Below, in pieces: positions 42,710 to 54,231 of a stretch of 64,000 bases of DNA; position 1 is the stretch's first letter, and each line of letters begins with the position of its first letter. Source of the stretch: Kluyveromyces lactis (taxonomy: Eukaryota; Ascomycota; Saccharomycetes; Saccharomycetales; Saccharomycetaceae); NCBI RefSeq assembly GCF_000002515.2, contig NC_006042.1:1-64000 (forward strand). Reading direction: 5' to 3'. The translations under genes were made by a program, and so were the position numbers. A model generated the notes under the pieces. It ran no database searches, was not told the DNA's origin, and worked only from the letters and a program-made list of their open reading frames with translations.

Positions 42710-44503
42710 TTACATATCTACCTGAGATAACCGTTCTCTGTCGAAGAGGTGATTAATGTTATTTTTGTGGGTCGAAATATCAGTGCCGTTGGCACCAGTC
42801 ACAGTGTCGGAATGATTCCAAACATCGTGCAGAAACCTTGTCATCTTCACGCCGACGTAACTATGAGCAGTTTCTGCCATTTTGTTAATCAATTGCAAGA
42901 TATAATCTTGATCTTCAGGATCCGTGCAGAATGAACCGGACACTAACATGGTCCAGGAAAGAATTCCCCATATCTGATGTCCCTCTGGTATTTCTTTGAA
43001 ATGTTGTATAATTTCTTTAACGCATTCTTTTACGGGGGACGAATGTGCGTCGAAATTATCAAAGTCGATCATCTTGGAAGCAAATAGATAACAGGACTTA
43101 GCGGTTAGTAATCCCACCATTGAATTGATGCGGAAATTGAACCATTCAATCTCCTTCATCGGCTGTTCGGGCATAGGATGCTTGTATTTTATGCATATAT
43201 TTCGTAGTTGGACAACTTTCAATAACCATGTAGTTGTAAGCGGCATTGAGAGACGTGCAATATAAGATAATTTAGCAATTATTTCGAATATGTCTAGACA
43301 TGATCCTAGTACCGGATTCTTCATCCATTCCAAAACATTCTCGCAATTGTACACTGGGCAACTCAATGCCTTGTTCAATTCTTTGAAAATAACAAAAGGT
43401 GAAGGCAATTTGGATATGTCTTTTGCACATAGTACCGAAATAGAATAATGGTAAATGAAACTCTCAACAAACATCCGTTCATGCGGATTTATTACACGGT
43501 TATCGAAGTACCGATGTGATATTACCTTATATGAGTCTGAGAGGAACTTTACTGAGTCATCAACTGTTCCGAAAAATGCGTTCTTCACCCGGATACATAG
43601 CAACTGCGTTGATCCAAATATCCAATCTTCATTGTAATATTGAGGATTGGCCGACATATAGTCTCGTAACAAATTCACTGATGATACAAAATAATCATCA
43701 CTGAACCTTTGAAAACGGTCAAAATCTTTCCATGCAAGGAATGTAGCACCGCAACATAGAAACACTTGTCTCATGATAGGATTGAAACTTACAAATGGGA
43801 CAAAAGTAGCACCAACAGTTAATTCTGGTGAAGTATATTGTGTGCCTAATTTTGGAATGAATCCGGTCAAACATGTGTAAAATATGAAGGACTCTAAATC
43901 AACTCCTTGGAAAAATGTGTCATCCAAGATCTCATTCCTATGGTATCGCTGTAAGATATCAATATAACGTTTTTCTTCTTCTTCTGTTGGCGTTTCCAAC
44001 TCATAGGGTGGGATTGTTAATCCATCTGGAATATCAACAAAGGGAAATTCCTTAAGCTCTAGATCTAATGGCGCAATGCTGTTCCAACATTCGTCTTTCA
44101 GCAAATTCTTTTCATGATATTTAATGTATCTTGATGTTGAGTCTTTGGGTAATGGTGGCAGTTCTCTTGGAAACTTAGTAATCTTCTGCAGCTTTTTACC
44201 GTCATATAAATATAACTCATCGGATCTTCGTTTCACATAGACCTCCATTCGAAGATCAGATGTCCTCGTGTATTTAATTCTATGTTTCAACTTGAGATGA
44301 GTGATATTGAACTTGGTATCTTCGCTTTCCACCTGAGAAATCTTCTTGCCGACTTTACCATCTTTTGTGTTGCTACTGTTTGGCCATATACACTCTAGAA
44401 AGTTTCTCTTGCAAGCTGTGCAAGTCGGCTTGACCTCGTCGCATTTCTTCTTTCTTCTTCTGCAAATTAAACAGCCTGTCGAACTTCTTTTCTTTATCAC
44501 CAT
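42710..44503 (-). CDS. Zn2Cys6 fungal transcription factor
   Basis: 597 residues. The N-terminal binuclear zinc cluster CLICRRRKKKCDEVKPTCTAC-x6-C (C11, C14, C21, C28, C31, C38) has all six cysteines. A basic linker and a long fungal-specific regulatory domain (roughly 170-580) follow, with no membrane segment. It lies between BDH2 and GDH on the same strand, where S. cerevisiae chromosome I has none, so it was lost there or inserted here. It could control the neighbouring dehydrogenases, but that is conjecture. I do not recognise the orthologue. Confidence 0.9.
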   Translation of the reverse strand: MVIKKRSSTGCLICRRRKKKCDEVKPTCTACKRNFLECIWPNSSNTKDGKVGKKISQVESEDTKFNITHLKLKHRIKYTRTSDLRMEVYVKRRSDELYLYDGKKLQKITKFPRELPPLPKDSTSRYIKYHEKNLLKDECWNSIAPLDLELKEFPFVDIPDGLTIPPYELETPTEEEEKRYIDILQRYHRNEILDDTFFQGVDLESFIFYTCLTGFIPKLGTQYTSPELTVGATFVPFVSFNPIMRQVFLCCGATFLAWKDFDRFQRFSDDYFVSSVNLLRDYMSANPQYYNEDWIFGSTQLLCIRVKNAFFGTVDDSVKFLSDSYKVISHRYFDNRVINPHERMFVESFIYHYSISVLCAKDISKLPSPFVIFKELNKALSCPVYNCENVLEWMKNPVLGSCLDIFEIIAKLSYIARLSMPLTTTWLLKVVQLRNICIKYKHPMPEQPMKEIEWFNFRINSMVGLLTAKSCYLFASKMIDFDNFDAHSSPVKECVKEIIQHFKEIPEGHQIWGILSWTMLVSGSFCTDPEDQDYILQLINKMAETAHSYVGVKMTRFLHDVWNHSDTVTGANGTDISTHKNNINHLFDRERLSQVDM

Positions 44504-45304
44504 AGATAGAAGTAAATTGCAAGATTAACTATTCCTTGAAATGCGTGTATATTATTAATGATGCTCCCATTTACCTTCTCTGTTGATGTTCATCTCGCAG
44601 CGCACCTTCATATATCCTGAAATTGAAGATGACATGCGAATTGCAAACCAATCTTTCACCCATCTCATTATTACACATATTGCTGCAAGTCAGAAAAAAA
44701 AACGTATAAACTACATTTACCAAGGCAATGGGCATGACACAAAAGAAATTAAAAGGTAGCTAGCTATCTACATAATATAGCAGTCTCATGTTTTGTAAAT
44801 TATGAAAGTCAAAAGAAACATGTTATAGACAAGATGAGGGCAACAAGATTTGCTGGATCGTAGGCTAAGGAGATATTTTAACACTTTTGACAATAGAACT
44901 AGTTTTAAAACTGAATGCCATTTATTAATATATAAAGGTAAAACAGAAAAAAAAAGGCGCCTTCAATTTCATATTCTTTAACAGTTGTAGTAGTTTCTAT
45001 ATGAGATCGGTCCTTGTTGTCAGAAACAGGTTGGCCTTACAAATGCAAGCTTAATGCATGGATTTCAAATCCTAAATTTATATAACAATTTAATACATCT
45101 TGGACACCATTACATATTTTAGGCAAGGTGATAAGAGCATGTCATTTCAAAATCATTCAATTAAAAGTTTGGGTAAAAGTAACATACGTAGTGACGGGGT
45201 TTATCTAAAATCTATATGTGCATGCGTTTGTGCTTGTATTACATTAGAAACGGAATTAAAGTTCATTTTTAAATTTATGCTTTTCTAAGATAAGAACACT
45301 CACT
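44504..45304. other. Intergenic, Zn2Cys6 promoter / GDH 3' end
   Basis: 800 bp AT-rich, nothing recognised. Confidence 0.5.
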
Positions 45305-46690
45305 TTAGAAAACATCACCTTGGTGCAACATAGCATCAGCAACTCTGATGAAACCAGTCAAGTTAGCACCCTTAACCAAAGATGGCAAAGCTTCAACGTT
45401 AGATTCGTTAGAATATTCCTTTGCAGTAGTAACACAGTCATCGAAACAAGTAGTCATGATCTTCTTCAATTCAGCGTCAACTGTTTCTCTGGTCCATGAA
45501 ACTCTAGCGGAGTTTTGAGCCATTTCCAAACCAGAAACAGCAACACCACCCATGTTAGAAGCCTTACCTGGAGCGTACCAGACGGCAGGAGCACTAGCGG
45601 AGGCAGTTTGCAAACGAACACCTTCGAAGACATCGATGGCTTCTTGAGTGGAACCCATATTAGAACCTTCAGCAACGAACTTGACACCATTGGCAACCAA
45701 GTGTTCAGCTTCAGCACCAGAAACTTCGTTTTGAGTGGCACATGGCAAAGCAACATCAACCTTACCTACGTGAACCCATGGTCTAGCACCAGCGATGTAT
45801 TTCACAGAACTTCCAGAGAAGACAGAAGCTTCACCAACGATTTGTTCCAAAGTCTTCCAGGCTGCTCTACCATCTTGGATAGCGTAGATGTGCTCTGCAG
45901 TGATACCAGTTTCGGAGATGACAGAACCCTTAGAATCGGACAAAGACAAAACGGTAGCACCCAATTCAATACATTTCAAAGCAGCATATTGGGCAACGTT
46001 ACCGGAACCGGAGATGACAACACGCTTACCTTCGAAAGATTCCTTACCTTGGGAAGCATACTTGATCATAGCTTCAGTGTAGTAAATCAGACCGTAACCA
46101 GTAGCTTCTGGTCTGATCAAAGAACCACCCCAGTTCAAGTCCTTACCGGTCAAAACACCTTCCCAAGAGTTCTTGTAGTGACGGTATGCACCGAACAAAT
46201 AACCGATTTCACGACCACCAACTTGAATGTCACCAGCTGGGACATCAACGTCTTGACCAATGTGTCTGGACAATTCCTTCATGAAAGCGTAACATACTCT
46301 TCTAATTTCGGAATCAGATCTACCCTTTGGATCGAAACATAGACCACCCTTGGCACCACCAAGAGATAAACCAGTCAAAGCGTTCTTGAAGATTTGTTCG
46401 AAACCCAAGAACTTCAAAACGGACAAGTTAACGGTTGGATGGAATCTCAAACCACCCTTGTATGGGCCCTTAGCAGAGTTAAATTGAACTCTGAAACCAG
46501 TAGCGACTTCTTGTTCACCTTTGTCATTTTCCCAGGTAACTCTGAATTGGATGATTCTTTCTGGAACAGAGACAACTGGCAAAACCTTCTTGTAGACAGG
46601 TTTCTTGTCGAACAAAGTAGAGTCTTTCAAACAGTTGTAAACTTCGTTGTAGGCTTGTTGGAATTCTGGTTCATATGGTTCAGCAGACAT
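45305..46690 (-). CDS. GDH1: NADP-dependent glutamate dehydrogenase
   Basis: 461 residues (S. cerevisiae Gdh1 454, Gdh3 457). Glutamate-binding KGGLRFHP (78-85), catalytic-lysine motif GGAKGG (111-116) and Rossmann motif SGSGNVAQ (227-234). The serine/aspartate after the second beta strand (LSDSKGS) fits NADP use. It assimilates ammonium onto 2-oxoglutarate in the cytosol. Very strong codon bias. It is the single pre-duplication gene for both GDH1 (chromosome XV) and GDH3 (chromosome I). A TATATAAATA-like box lies about 190 bp upstream and CCAAT boxes further up. Confidence 0.96.
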   Translation of the reverse strand: MSAEPYEPEFQQAYNEVYNCLKDSTLFDKKPVYKKVLPVVSVPERIIQFRVTWENDKGEQEVATGFRVQFNSAKGPYKGGLRFHPTVNLSVLKFLGFEQIFKNALTGLSLGGAKGGLCFDPKGRSDSEIRRVCYAFMKELSRHIGQDVDVPAGDIQVGGREIGYLFGAYRHYKNSWEGVLTGKDLNWGGSLIRPEATGYGLIYYTEAMIKYASQGKESFEGKRVVISGSGNVAQYAALKCIELGATVLSLSDSKGSVISETGITAEHIYAIQDGRAAWKTLEQIVGEASVFSGSSVKYIAGARPWVHVGKVDVALPCATQNEVSGAEAEHLVANGVKFVAEGSNMGSTQEAIDVFEGVRLQTASASAPAVWYAPGKASNMGGVAVSGLEMAQNSARVSWTRETVDAELKKIMTTCFDDCVTTAKEYSNESNVEALPSLVKGANLTGFIRVADAMLHQGDVF

Positions 46691-48831
46691 CTTTAAAAGT
46701 TTTGGTATAGTATTAGTTCTTATTACTTTTCACAAATAATCAATCTATGATGAAAGTAATTCGTACTGTATCGTAGCCTAAGGTGAAATGGTAACAGAAG
46801 TTTTAATAAAAGCACTGTAATCAAGAAGTAAAAAGACGGGCTGGATTGGAGGCAAGAGATGTAAACCATCGTGTATTTATATAAAAAATGGAACAAGTCA
46901 ACTAACTACCAGTTCATATGCGTTGGTCGATTAAAACTGTATAACTGCCAGACGTCAAGATAGCCACAAATTACAAAGAGGAGCAGAGATACTGAAGAAT
47001 TTTTGAATCAATCACCAATCAAATACAGGATGGGACCAATTTTTTCTTTTGCGATATCTGGCAATATTCCTCTTCCTTTTCTTCTTCTTCATCTGAAATA
47101 ATGCTTCCATCCCATTCAAACAAGAGTTACCGATCGAAGCATCCGTAGAAAACCCACTGGGCAATAGAATAACTCAAAGGTCACTTTCGCACTTTCCGAT
47201 CGAAAAAGTAATGAAAGAAAGCGTATTGTTGCTCAATAAGCCTTGAGCTCTGTTCAAATACTTTCTTTTCGCTAAGATAAGGAAATTCGTGATAACAAAT
47301 AGGATTTCGTTTTCAGCTCATATTGGCATTCATATCCGGGTAATTACTGTTTCGAACTTGCCAGTACTATTCCCAGAATAAGAAACTAATCAGAAAATAT
47401 TGTAGGAAACCCTTCCGTTAAAAGTATCATTCTCATATTAATGCGGTCCTAGAAGTAACCGTGGAATCTATCAATGTGTTACTGAACTAAGGCAGTCTAA
47501 GCGTTTCGGAAACACACTCGACCGCTTCTAAATTGTGTCAGCGGACGGCGAAAAACGCTATGGTGGGGGAGGGGACAATCAGTTAGCACATTTCCTCCAA
47601 TCAAATGGTGGAAATGGCCGCGATTAATAATTGCGTGATACGCTCGAAACTGTCCTTTTGGGTTGGTATTCAGTCTTTATCTTTTCTCATTTACGGTGGG
47701 ATTTATGAATATCTAGGCGACGCACTAGAAAGAGAAAGAAGTACAGAAAATAAACCTTATCGACCAATCAGATCACAGAACGCTCCTGTTACGGCCCGGT
47801 TTTCTTGTTGCCAACTGAATTGCCCGGTCGGCACTTTCCGAATTTCTTACAAGGAGAACGCCGAGTGAAAAAAATGGTAAAAGAGCACAAACGGATCGAA
47901 CCAAGTAGGGTAAATATACACGTGATACAATACTGACGTTACCCAGCTATTTGTTTTCTGTCGGAAATAAACAATAATTGACGCCGTTGAACGGATTTGT
48001 TTCTTTATAATATTACCCTACCTGCACGTGCTACCAAGTCTTATAAAAATTCCGAGATGGTGTTACCCGTACAAATTTCGGGGTGTGTTTTGTGCCAAGA
48101 TTCTTATAACCAAATTAAGAAATTTTAGGGTGTTGAATTTTTGGATGGTTTATTGATTTTCTTTGAGATGAGTTCGGTGACGGAAATCCTGAATTTATCG
48201 CTGAGAAAGTATGTAGTAAAGCTAATTCTTTATACTCTTTCCAGCTTAAATTGATACCGATGATTACGAAACGAAGCCATGTGAAGTAGTCGCCAGCTGT
48301 TTCGCATTGTTTCATTCTTCCCTCCGATTCTCTTCTTTTTATTGAATTTCATCTCGTGTTCTGCGTAAGTGAGTTTAATCTCTACTGTGATTCAGATATA
48401 CTGGAGGGGAAACCACTTTGGAATCAGTCTTATTCCCGCTCTGCTTTCACAAGGCCCTGAATACGGGTGTCAAGTTGTTAATACTGAACGCTATTAGGTT
48501 CATTCTGTTATTAGAGTGCATTAATTACAATAGCGGAATACATTTTGCTGCAGACGTGGCTGAAGAATAAACTTCGAATAAGAGTTTACCTTGGTGTCGG
48601 ATCTACATTTGTGATTAGTCTGAGCTTACGAATCAAGAACTTCTCTCTATTCCTACAGTTGATCAAAAGTATAATTATCAGTAAGGAAATTTGAAGTTGC
48701 TCGTTACACTACAGCTGAATCCTACCTTGAGCACAACAATCAACTCCAGCAAAGGTGGATAATAAATTGTTCCCGCTCAGCCTTTCAAAAACCTTTAAGC
48801 TGCCAGATCAAAGGACAAATTTCCCTTTTCA
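46691..48831. other. 2.1-kb divergent GDH-FRE intergenic region
   Basis: Shared upstream region with three CCAAT boxes (47015, 47597, 47764) and CACGTG near 47922 and 48025. Short frames at 47605-47868 and 48115-48315 are not recognised. Confidence 0.5.
47014..47770. promoter_or_regulatory. HAP-type CCAAT boxes
   Basis: ACCAATCA at 47014-47021 and 47763-47770 match the yeast HAP2/3/4/5 consensus (TNATTGGT) exactly; TCCAATCA at 47596-47603 is a near match. They may serve GDH, which is HAP-controlled in S. cerevisiae, or the FRE gene. Confidence 0.4.
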
Positions 48832-50748
48832 ATGATGAGCTCTTTCAAAAGTCCTGAAATACCAGATGCTGAGGTCAGACTTATAACGTGTAACCTTCTT
48901 GCTGGACAATTCCAATGGGGCTACACTAAATCCGAAAATGATGGGTTCTTTGGTGTTTGCTGTGGAAACTATTTACCATTCGCACAGACAGTAATGCAAT
49001 GTTTCGTGGATTTATTGCAAGGAGACAAAGTCGCAGCAATAACGGAATATACAACATACTGTAATGCTTATACTGGTACTAATCTTAGTATTGAAAATTC
49101 TTTAGAGCAGTTCGCAAATGGTAGTAACCATTTGATATCAAATCCAGGCGCTGGAGCAAACTATGTGCCTATTCTGCTTTCTTCAGACGTTTTGAAGCAG
49201 AATTATTATTTTTTCTATTACATTTATCATAATTTCAAACTAGCATTTGACTGTTCCATGATGGTCAACATCAGCATCTGGATAATAATATGCCTACTTG
49301 CCATTCAAAAAAGATTAAATTGCCGTTTATTGAGAAAAGTACGATCCAGATTCACTTCAACGATCTCAACAACACATCACACAGAAACAAAAATCTTCAG
49401 ATGGTATTTGACAATTTTACCCACCATCGGAGAGACCTGGTTCTTGTTGATTTTCCTTATCATCAATGTCCTTGTCAGCACGATTCATTATCCGCTATAC
49501 GAATCCAATACTGGAGAAGGGAAAATGGTATTTTTGGTGAAGTGCGTTGCCAATAGAACTGGAGGACTTGCATTCGGTCTCCTACCCTTAACGGTATTAC
49601 TTGCTGGAAGAAACAATATTATCAGTTCATTGACTGGTATGCCGTATTGTACCATGATATTCTATCACAAATGGGCGGCGAGATTAATGACGATATTCGG
49701 ATTTACTCACGGTATGTTATGGTCTGGATACTGTCTGTGGAAAGAGGCCGAGCTTTTGGCCAACTATTTGAAAACAACTCCGCTATTCAGATGGGGGGTC
49801 ATAATCACAGATCTTTCAATCATTCTTGTACTTACATCTACGTATATGTGGAAATCGAGAAGATACGAATTGTTCTTGACGTTGCATATCGTATTAGCCG
49901 CAGTGTTCTTTTATGGTTGCTACAAACATTGTGAGGAATTGGGATGGTTAGGCTGGATCTACCTCTCGGTTGCTCTATGGGTGATGGATAGAGCAATCCG
50001 ATTAATCAAACTTCTGAGGTTTGGAGGCATGAAGCTAGCTTATTGTACTGTATTAGATTCGGAACACGAAATATTCCAGGTATCGATACCAAATAGTGGT
50101 GCCATGCGGTTCTTCCCCGGATGTTACGCATTTTTGTACGTATGGAACACGAGATTATTCTGGCATGGTCATCCATTCTCTTTAATGAAGAATGGCACTG
50201 ACATTATCATCATTATCAAGGCGAAAGACGGTATGACAAGAGAACTATACAACAAATTGCCCAAGGATGGGACTATTTATCCAATCCGGGCGGCCCTCGA
50301 AGGTCCTTACGGCCACGAGGCTCCTGTAGAAAATTACGACCATGCATTATTCGTTACATCAGGAACGGCTTTGCCAGGACCCATCTCGTACCTGCAAAGA
50401 ATGCACAATATGAAAGACTTCCACTTTGTGTGGATCATCAGTAACGAGAGGTTCTTGAACTACATGAGGTATGCTCTAGAATCATTGCTGCAGCAAAAGA
50501 AGGGGAATTTCGAAATATACATCACGAGACCATTATCAATCGATATATCTTGGGTCCCATCAACTTTGAGCATTCACCATGGAAGGCCACTGTTGGAAGA
50601 CATCATACACCAAGATCTTTCCAAGTGGAAAAACTCTGTAGTTGTATCCTGCGCAATGCCGTTCGTCGATGATCAAGTAAGAAATTACGTTGCTAAGGAA
50701 ATGCAGCAGGGAACTGTAGATTTCTATGATGAGCTGCAAGTTTGGTAA
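48832..50748 (+). CDS. FRE-family ferric reductase-like flavocytochrome
   Basis: 638 residues. An extracellular-type N-domain with Cys pairs (about 20-80), then about seven transmembrane helices. Bis-haem histidines H279/H293 and H352/H366, each pair 14 apart as in the family. FAD motif HPFS at 447-450 and the C-terminal family end FYDELQVW. Two NADPH motifs are altered: SGTALPGP (510-517) where GGTGLPGP is usual, and CAMP (607-610) where CGPP is usual. No signal peptide is encoded; the frame upstream of the ATG meets a stop without another ATG. The protein probably reduces ferric or cupric chelates at a membrane, but the NADPH site needs testing. Confidence 0.85.
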   Translation: MMSSFKSPEIPDAEVRLITCNLLAGQFQWGYTKSENDGFFGVCCGNYLPFAQTVMQCFVDLLQGDKVAAITEYTTYCNAYTGTNLSIENSLEQFANGSNHLISNPGAGANYVPILLSSDVLKQNYYFFYYIYHNFKLAFDCSMMVNISIWIIICLLAIQKRLNCRLLRKVRSRFTSTISTTHHTETKIFRWYLTILPTIGETWFLLIFLIINVLVSTIHYPLYESNTGEGKMVFLVKCVANRTGGLAFGLLPLTVLLAGRNNIISSLTGMPYCTMIFYHKWAARLMTIFGFTHGMLWSGYCLWKEAELLANYLKTTPLFRWGVIITDLSIILVLTSTYMWKSRRYELFLTLHIVLAAVFFYGCYKHCEELGWLGWIYLSVALWVMDRAIRLIKLLRFGGMKLAYCTVLDSEHEIFQVSIPNSGAMRFFPGCYAFLYVWNTRLFWHGHPFSLMKNGTDIIIIIKAKDGMTRELYNKLPKDGTIYPIRAALEGPYGHEAPVENYDHALFVTSGTALPGPISYLQRMHNMKDFHFVWIISNERFLNYMRYALESLLQQKKGNFEIYITRPLSIDISWVPSTLSIHHGRPLLEDIIHQDLSKWKNSVVVSCAMPFVDDQVRNYVAKEMQQGTVDFYDELQVW

Positions 50749-51848
50749 ACTGAGAGGGTTTTTCCCTAGTTTCTCTTCACATCTATTCATTTTCTGTGGT
50801 ATATTTAGCAAGCACTATATAGAAAAGGACGGGACAGCTCGGCCAAAAATGGTAAATATTCCCAAAACCTTTAAGAAAGCCCTTGAACTGAAAGTAGTGC
50901 GAATAACTAAACGCGTGATTCACTTTAATCGTTAGAGACTCAAATGAAGATGGCAAGAAAAAAAAAACTAGCTCGGAGTGCAAACCATATTCAGTGTCTT
51001 CGAGGAATTGATTCCATATCACAAGTAAAAAAAGAAAAAAGAAACCATGCACGTCAAGTGTCCAACTACAAAAAGATAAACCTCTTTGTGGAACCCCCCA
51101 TAATACGTCCTTATACCCCCAAAACCTAGTTAAGCATATAACCGACCCCAAAAACTTCCGCCAGAAAAAAAGTCATTGTGACTTGTTTCTTTCCACTCCA
51201 TATACAGGGCTGAAAGAACCACATTTTGAAATAAAGCACAGAAACAATCGTAACCCACAGATCTTAACCTTATTTGGCTAAGCTTTCCTTCCACTGTGAT
51301 GAGACATCCAAAGACATAAACGAGTGGTTGGCCGTTACTGAACCAGTTTCATTCAACACAGCGAATAGAAGCTCCAAGACAAGATGCTACTCTGGGGAAA
51401 TCTATGATAGCGCACCACACTGTGATTTCACACACTTGCAAGTTAGCTACTGAAGAGTACGTGTTTGGATCTTTTCTTTCGGTTTCTTGTCCGGCCTTGT
51501 GGGATAGAGTTACATATTACTTCTGTTGGTAATTACTGCTACTATTGTTACTGAGATGAGTATTTTATGTTCTGCATGGAGTGTTGCTTCAATAGATGGA
51601 CTATGTGTAATTCCGACTGGGGCGAGAAAGGTGGTAACGAGAAGTTCATATAAATATAAAGTATCACCGACAAGTACGGATTTGTCTTATTATGTGCTCT
51701 CCTTCCAATGATCTAATTCTGTCGCAATATAGGTCAAACTAATTATAAAATATTTCCCTCGCGCTGAGATACCCTTATTTGCAACCAGCTGTTTGTTAAA
51801 ACCTGATATTATAAACATAAGTATCAGAATAGTATTTATTAGTGTGTC
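50749..51848. other. Intergenic, FRE to MDR oxidoreductase
   Basis: 1.1 kb AT-rich, no gene or known site recognised. Confidence 0.5.
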
Positions 51849-52997
51849 ATGACCAGTTTGAAGAGATCTTTGGAACCATTTAACGTATTGGAAGAAACTA
51901 TTCCAGGCGTTCACCAAGAAGTTAAGAGATTCAAGAATGCTAAAACCGAGGAGCTTTATACTTCCCTGGAGTATGTGCCTCAAACACAAAAAGGTTTAGT
52001 AGTTTCTTCGTTCACTGAGGATTTGAAACTGTTGACAGATTTACCAGTACCACAGAAGTTAAAGCCTTATGAGATTTTGATAAAAAACAAATACATTGGA
52101 CTTAACCATGTGGATTGGAAGAGTAAAAAGTACAGATTTAGCATTTACTCTTTCCCATGGGTCAATGGTAGGGAATCTTCTGGTATCGTGGTTAGAAGAG
52201 GTGAAAAAGTAGATGAAGAAAAATTCCCACTTGGTGGTGAGGTATTCATTGCCAGTACAACTTACAGAGATCTCAGAACGTCAACCTTCCAAGAATACAC
52301 AGTTTTCGATTCACGTCTGGTATGGAGAGTTCCTGAAAGGATAGGGCTTGATTTTGCGTCTGGTATTGGCGTCAGTTTAGTTACTGCTGGCGCAGCTTTG
52401 GCTTCAAAGAGGAATGTGAAAGTTCAACCAGAAGAGAAAAAATCCATTGTCATCTGGGGAGGTTCCACTGGAGTTGGTATATTTGTTGTTCAACTTGCCA
52501 AAAGCCTTGGATTTACCAAGATTATTACCATCACTTCAAAGAAACACGAGCAATATTTACTTTCTCTCGGTGCAACTCATATCATCCATCGAGAAGAAAA
52601 AACGGAAGATATCGTTAATGAGATTAAAAAAATCTGCCCTAACGGGGTCTCCCATGGTGTGGATTTGATTTCGAAGAAGACTGCAGAAACTCTCTCCAGT
52701 ATCTTATCAGCGGAAAGCAAATTAGTTTGCGCAGCAGGTTGTCCGAACAAAGCCCAAGTGAACGATCCTACAATTAAAGTTGAAGCAATCAACCTAAAAT
52801 TATTTCATGAAGATTTAGATTACGGCCAAGAGTTCGTCAGATATACAACTGAGTTGTTCGAAAAGAATAGGCTGAAACCATTATCTAATTTGAAGCTTTT
52901 CAAAGGCTTAGAAAATTTCTGCCAAGGTATCAGAAATGGCCTCAGAGAACTTGAGGAAAGGGGAGCAAGTGCTGAGAAATACGTCGTAGCTATTTAA
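51849..52997 (+). CDS. Zinc-independent MDR oxidoreductase (YNL134C/YCR102C type)
   Basis: 382 residues. A medium-chain dehydrogenase without the zinc-binding Cys/His set, so of the quinone-oxidoreductase/enoyl-reductase kind. GLNHVDWK near residue 87 and the Rossmann motif WGGSTGVGIFVVQLAKSLG near 203 match the yeast group YNL134C, YCR102C and YLR460C. Likely an NADPH-dependent reductase of aldehydes or quinones, cytosolic. There is an N-terminal extension of about 45 residues before the catalytic domain. The ATG at 51849 is the first in frame. Confidence 0.85.
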   Translation: MTSLKRSLEPFNVLEETIPGVHQEVKRFKNAKTEELYTSLEYVPQTQKGLVVSSFTEDLKLLTDLPVPQKLKPYEILIKNKYIGLNHVDWKSKKYRFSIYSFPWVNGRESSGIVVRRGEKVDEEKFPLGGEVFIASTTYRDLRTSTFQEYTVFDSRLVWRVPERIGLDFASGIGVSLVTAGAALASKRNVKVQPEEKKSIVIWGGSTGVGIFVVQLAKSLGFTKIITITSKKHEQYLLSLGATHIIHREEKTEDIVNEIKKICPNGVSHGVDLISKKTAETLSSILSAESKLVCAAGCPNKAQVNDPTIKVEAINLKLFHEDLDYGQEFVRYTTELFEKNRLKPLSNLKLFKGLENFCQGIRNGLRELEERGASAEKYVVAI

Positions 52998-54231
52998 TTG
53001 CAAACAGACACACAGACACACATACACTTTACTTATCCCGATTAAAGAACACACATATTCCATGGGCACTGGTACCCATTAAAGACATTGTATCCAACCA
53101 TCGCATCTTCTGGCCGTTTTTTTCATTCACTTGTATAATATTTACCAATATATACACATTAGCAATGCAGAACACAGTCACTAACGAATACAGACCAATA
53201 ACTTTACAACACTTATATTACGGCTGTACAAGTTCAGCCTTATTCGACTGAGTTTACACATTTCAGCCGGTCGTGCTTTACTATTCCTATCGTAAACGGT
53301 TCTAATGTTTTTCTCTTCCATGCTGCTTAAAAGTTGAGACGACAGCATAATTTCTTTTCTATTGTGAACTGTTCAATACGGACCGCATAAAACAAGAAAG
53401 TAATTGACAGTGTATCTGACAGCGTATCAAGGAAATGCATTATCCCAATATTCAGTTATGCAACTTTAACATCTAAAGCTAGTAGAAGAATGCACTTGCT
53501 TCAGTAAAAGTCAATTGATGGCACCGTTTGTATTACTCCGTTGCTCTTGTTAATTGTGTAATCGTGTCGTGCCCTCTACTGTTTTGACAAAATCGGATGT
53601 TTCAAGCCTACTTATTCATCCAAGCTGCTTGACACAAAAGACTTGAGGCTAAGAATATCAGAGTGACAGAGTGAATTGATCAGAGGCCAAAAGAAACCGA
53701 GACTTCACTATTTACTGTCATGTCTAGCTTCCTTTTTTTTTTTTTTTTTTTTAATGCCTGAGAAACGGAATGGCAGCCGTTGATAGTAATTTACAGATAC
53801 ATTTATAGAGATATACAAAAATTACTGATTAATTTAGAACAGCCATGTGTTTGACACAGTAGATGGCAAAAATTAATTACAAGGCCCCTTGTATAGGCCG
53901 AAATACTTGTGAACTTTGCTCGTGCAACGATTTGCTTGTAGAGTATAAATTGTGAAAATTATCAACAAGGCAATCAACTACTCCCTAATTTATAGTGTTA
54001 ACCCCATACTGTTTTCCATTTAGCTTTCACGAAGGAAGAAAATAGAAGCCAGTAAGATCGGCTAGGGCGTCTGCTACAATTTCACCTTTCTGAGTTAGAG
54101 TTCCTTGAAATACCTGTCGGATAGAAGAATCTGTAATTAGTGCGGCGTATTATTTGGCAACAGTTCCTCAGCTTTAAAGTTAATTTGAAGCGAGATTTCA
54201 TTTTGGTTAGAGTAAACAATTCAGACTCAAT
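52998..54231. other. GDE1 upstream region
   Basis: 1.2 kb with a 20-T run at 53733-53752 and a CACA-rich stretch near 53006. No CACGTG or CACGTT Pho4 core stood out; nothing else recognised. Confidence 0.45.
53733..53752. repeat. Poly-T tract, 20 nt
   Basis: Twenty consecutive T, the longest homopolymer I noticed in the window, about 480 bp upstream of GDE1. Probably a nucleosome-free tract; the exact length may be uncertain in the assembly. Confidence 0.8.

Noticed and set aside
45515-46342. Long plus-strand frame antisense to GDH
   Set aside because: Shadow of strong codon bias in GDH; composition (Thr, Ser, Asn, Phe) is typical of antisense artefacts.
47868-47970. Possible tRNA: GGTTCGATCC on the minus strand before a T run
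   Set aside because: The T-stem does not pair and no A box lies at the right distance.
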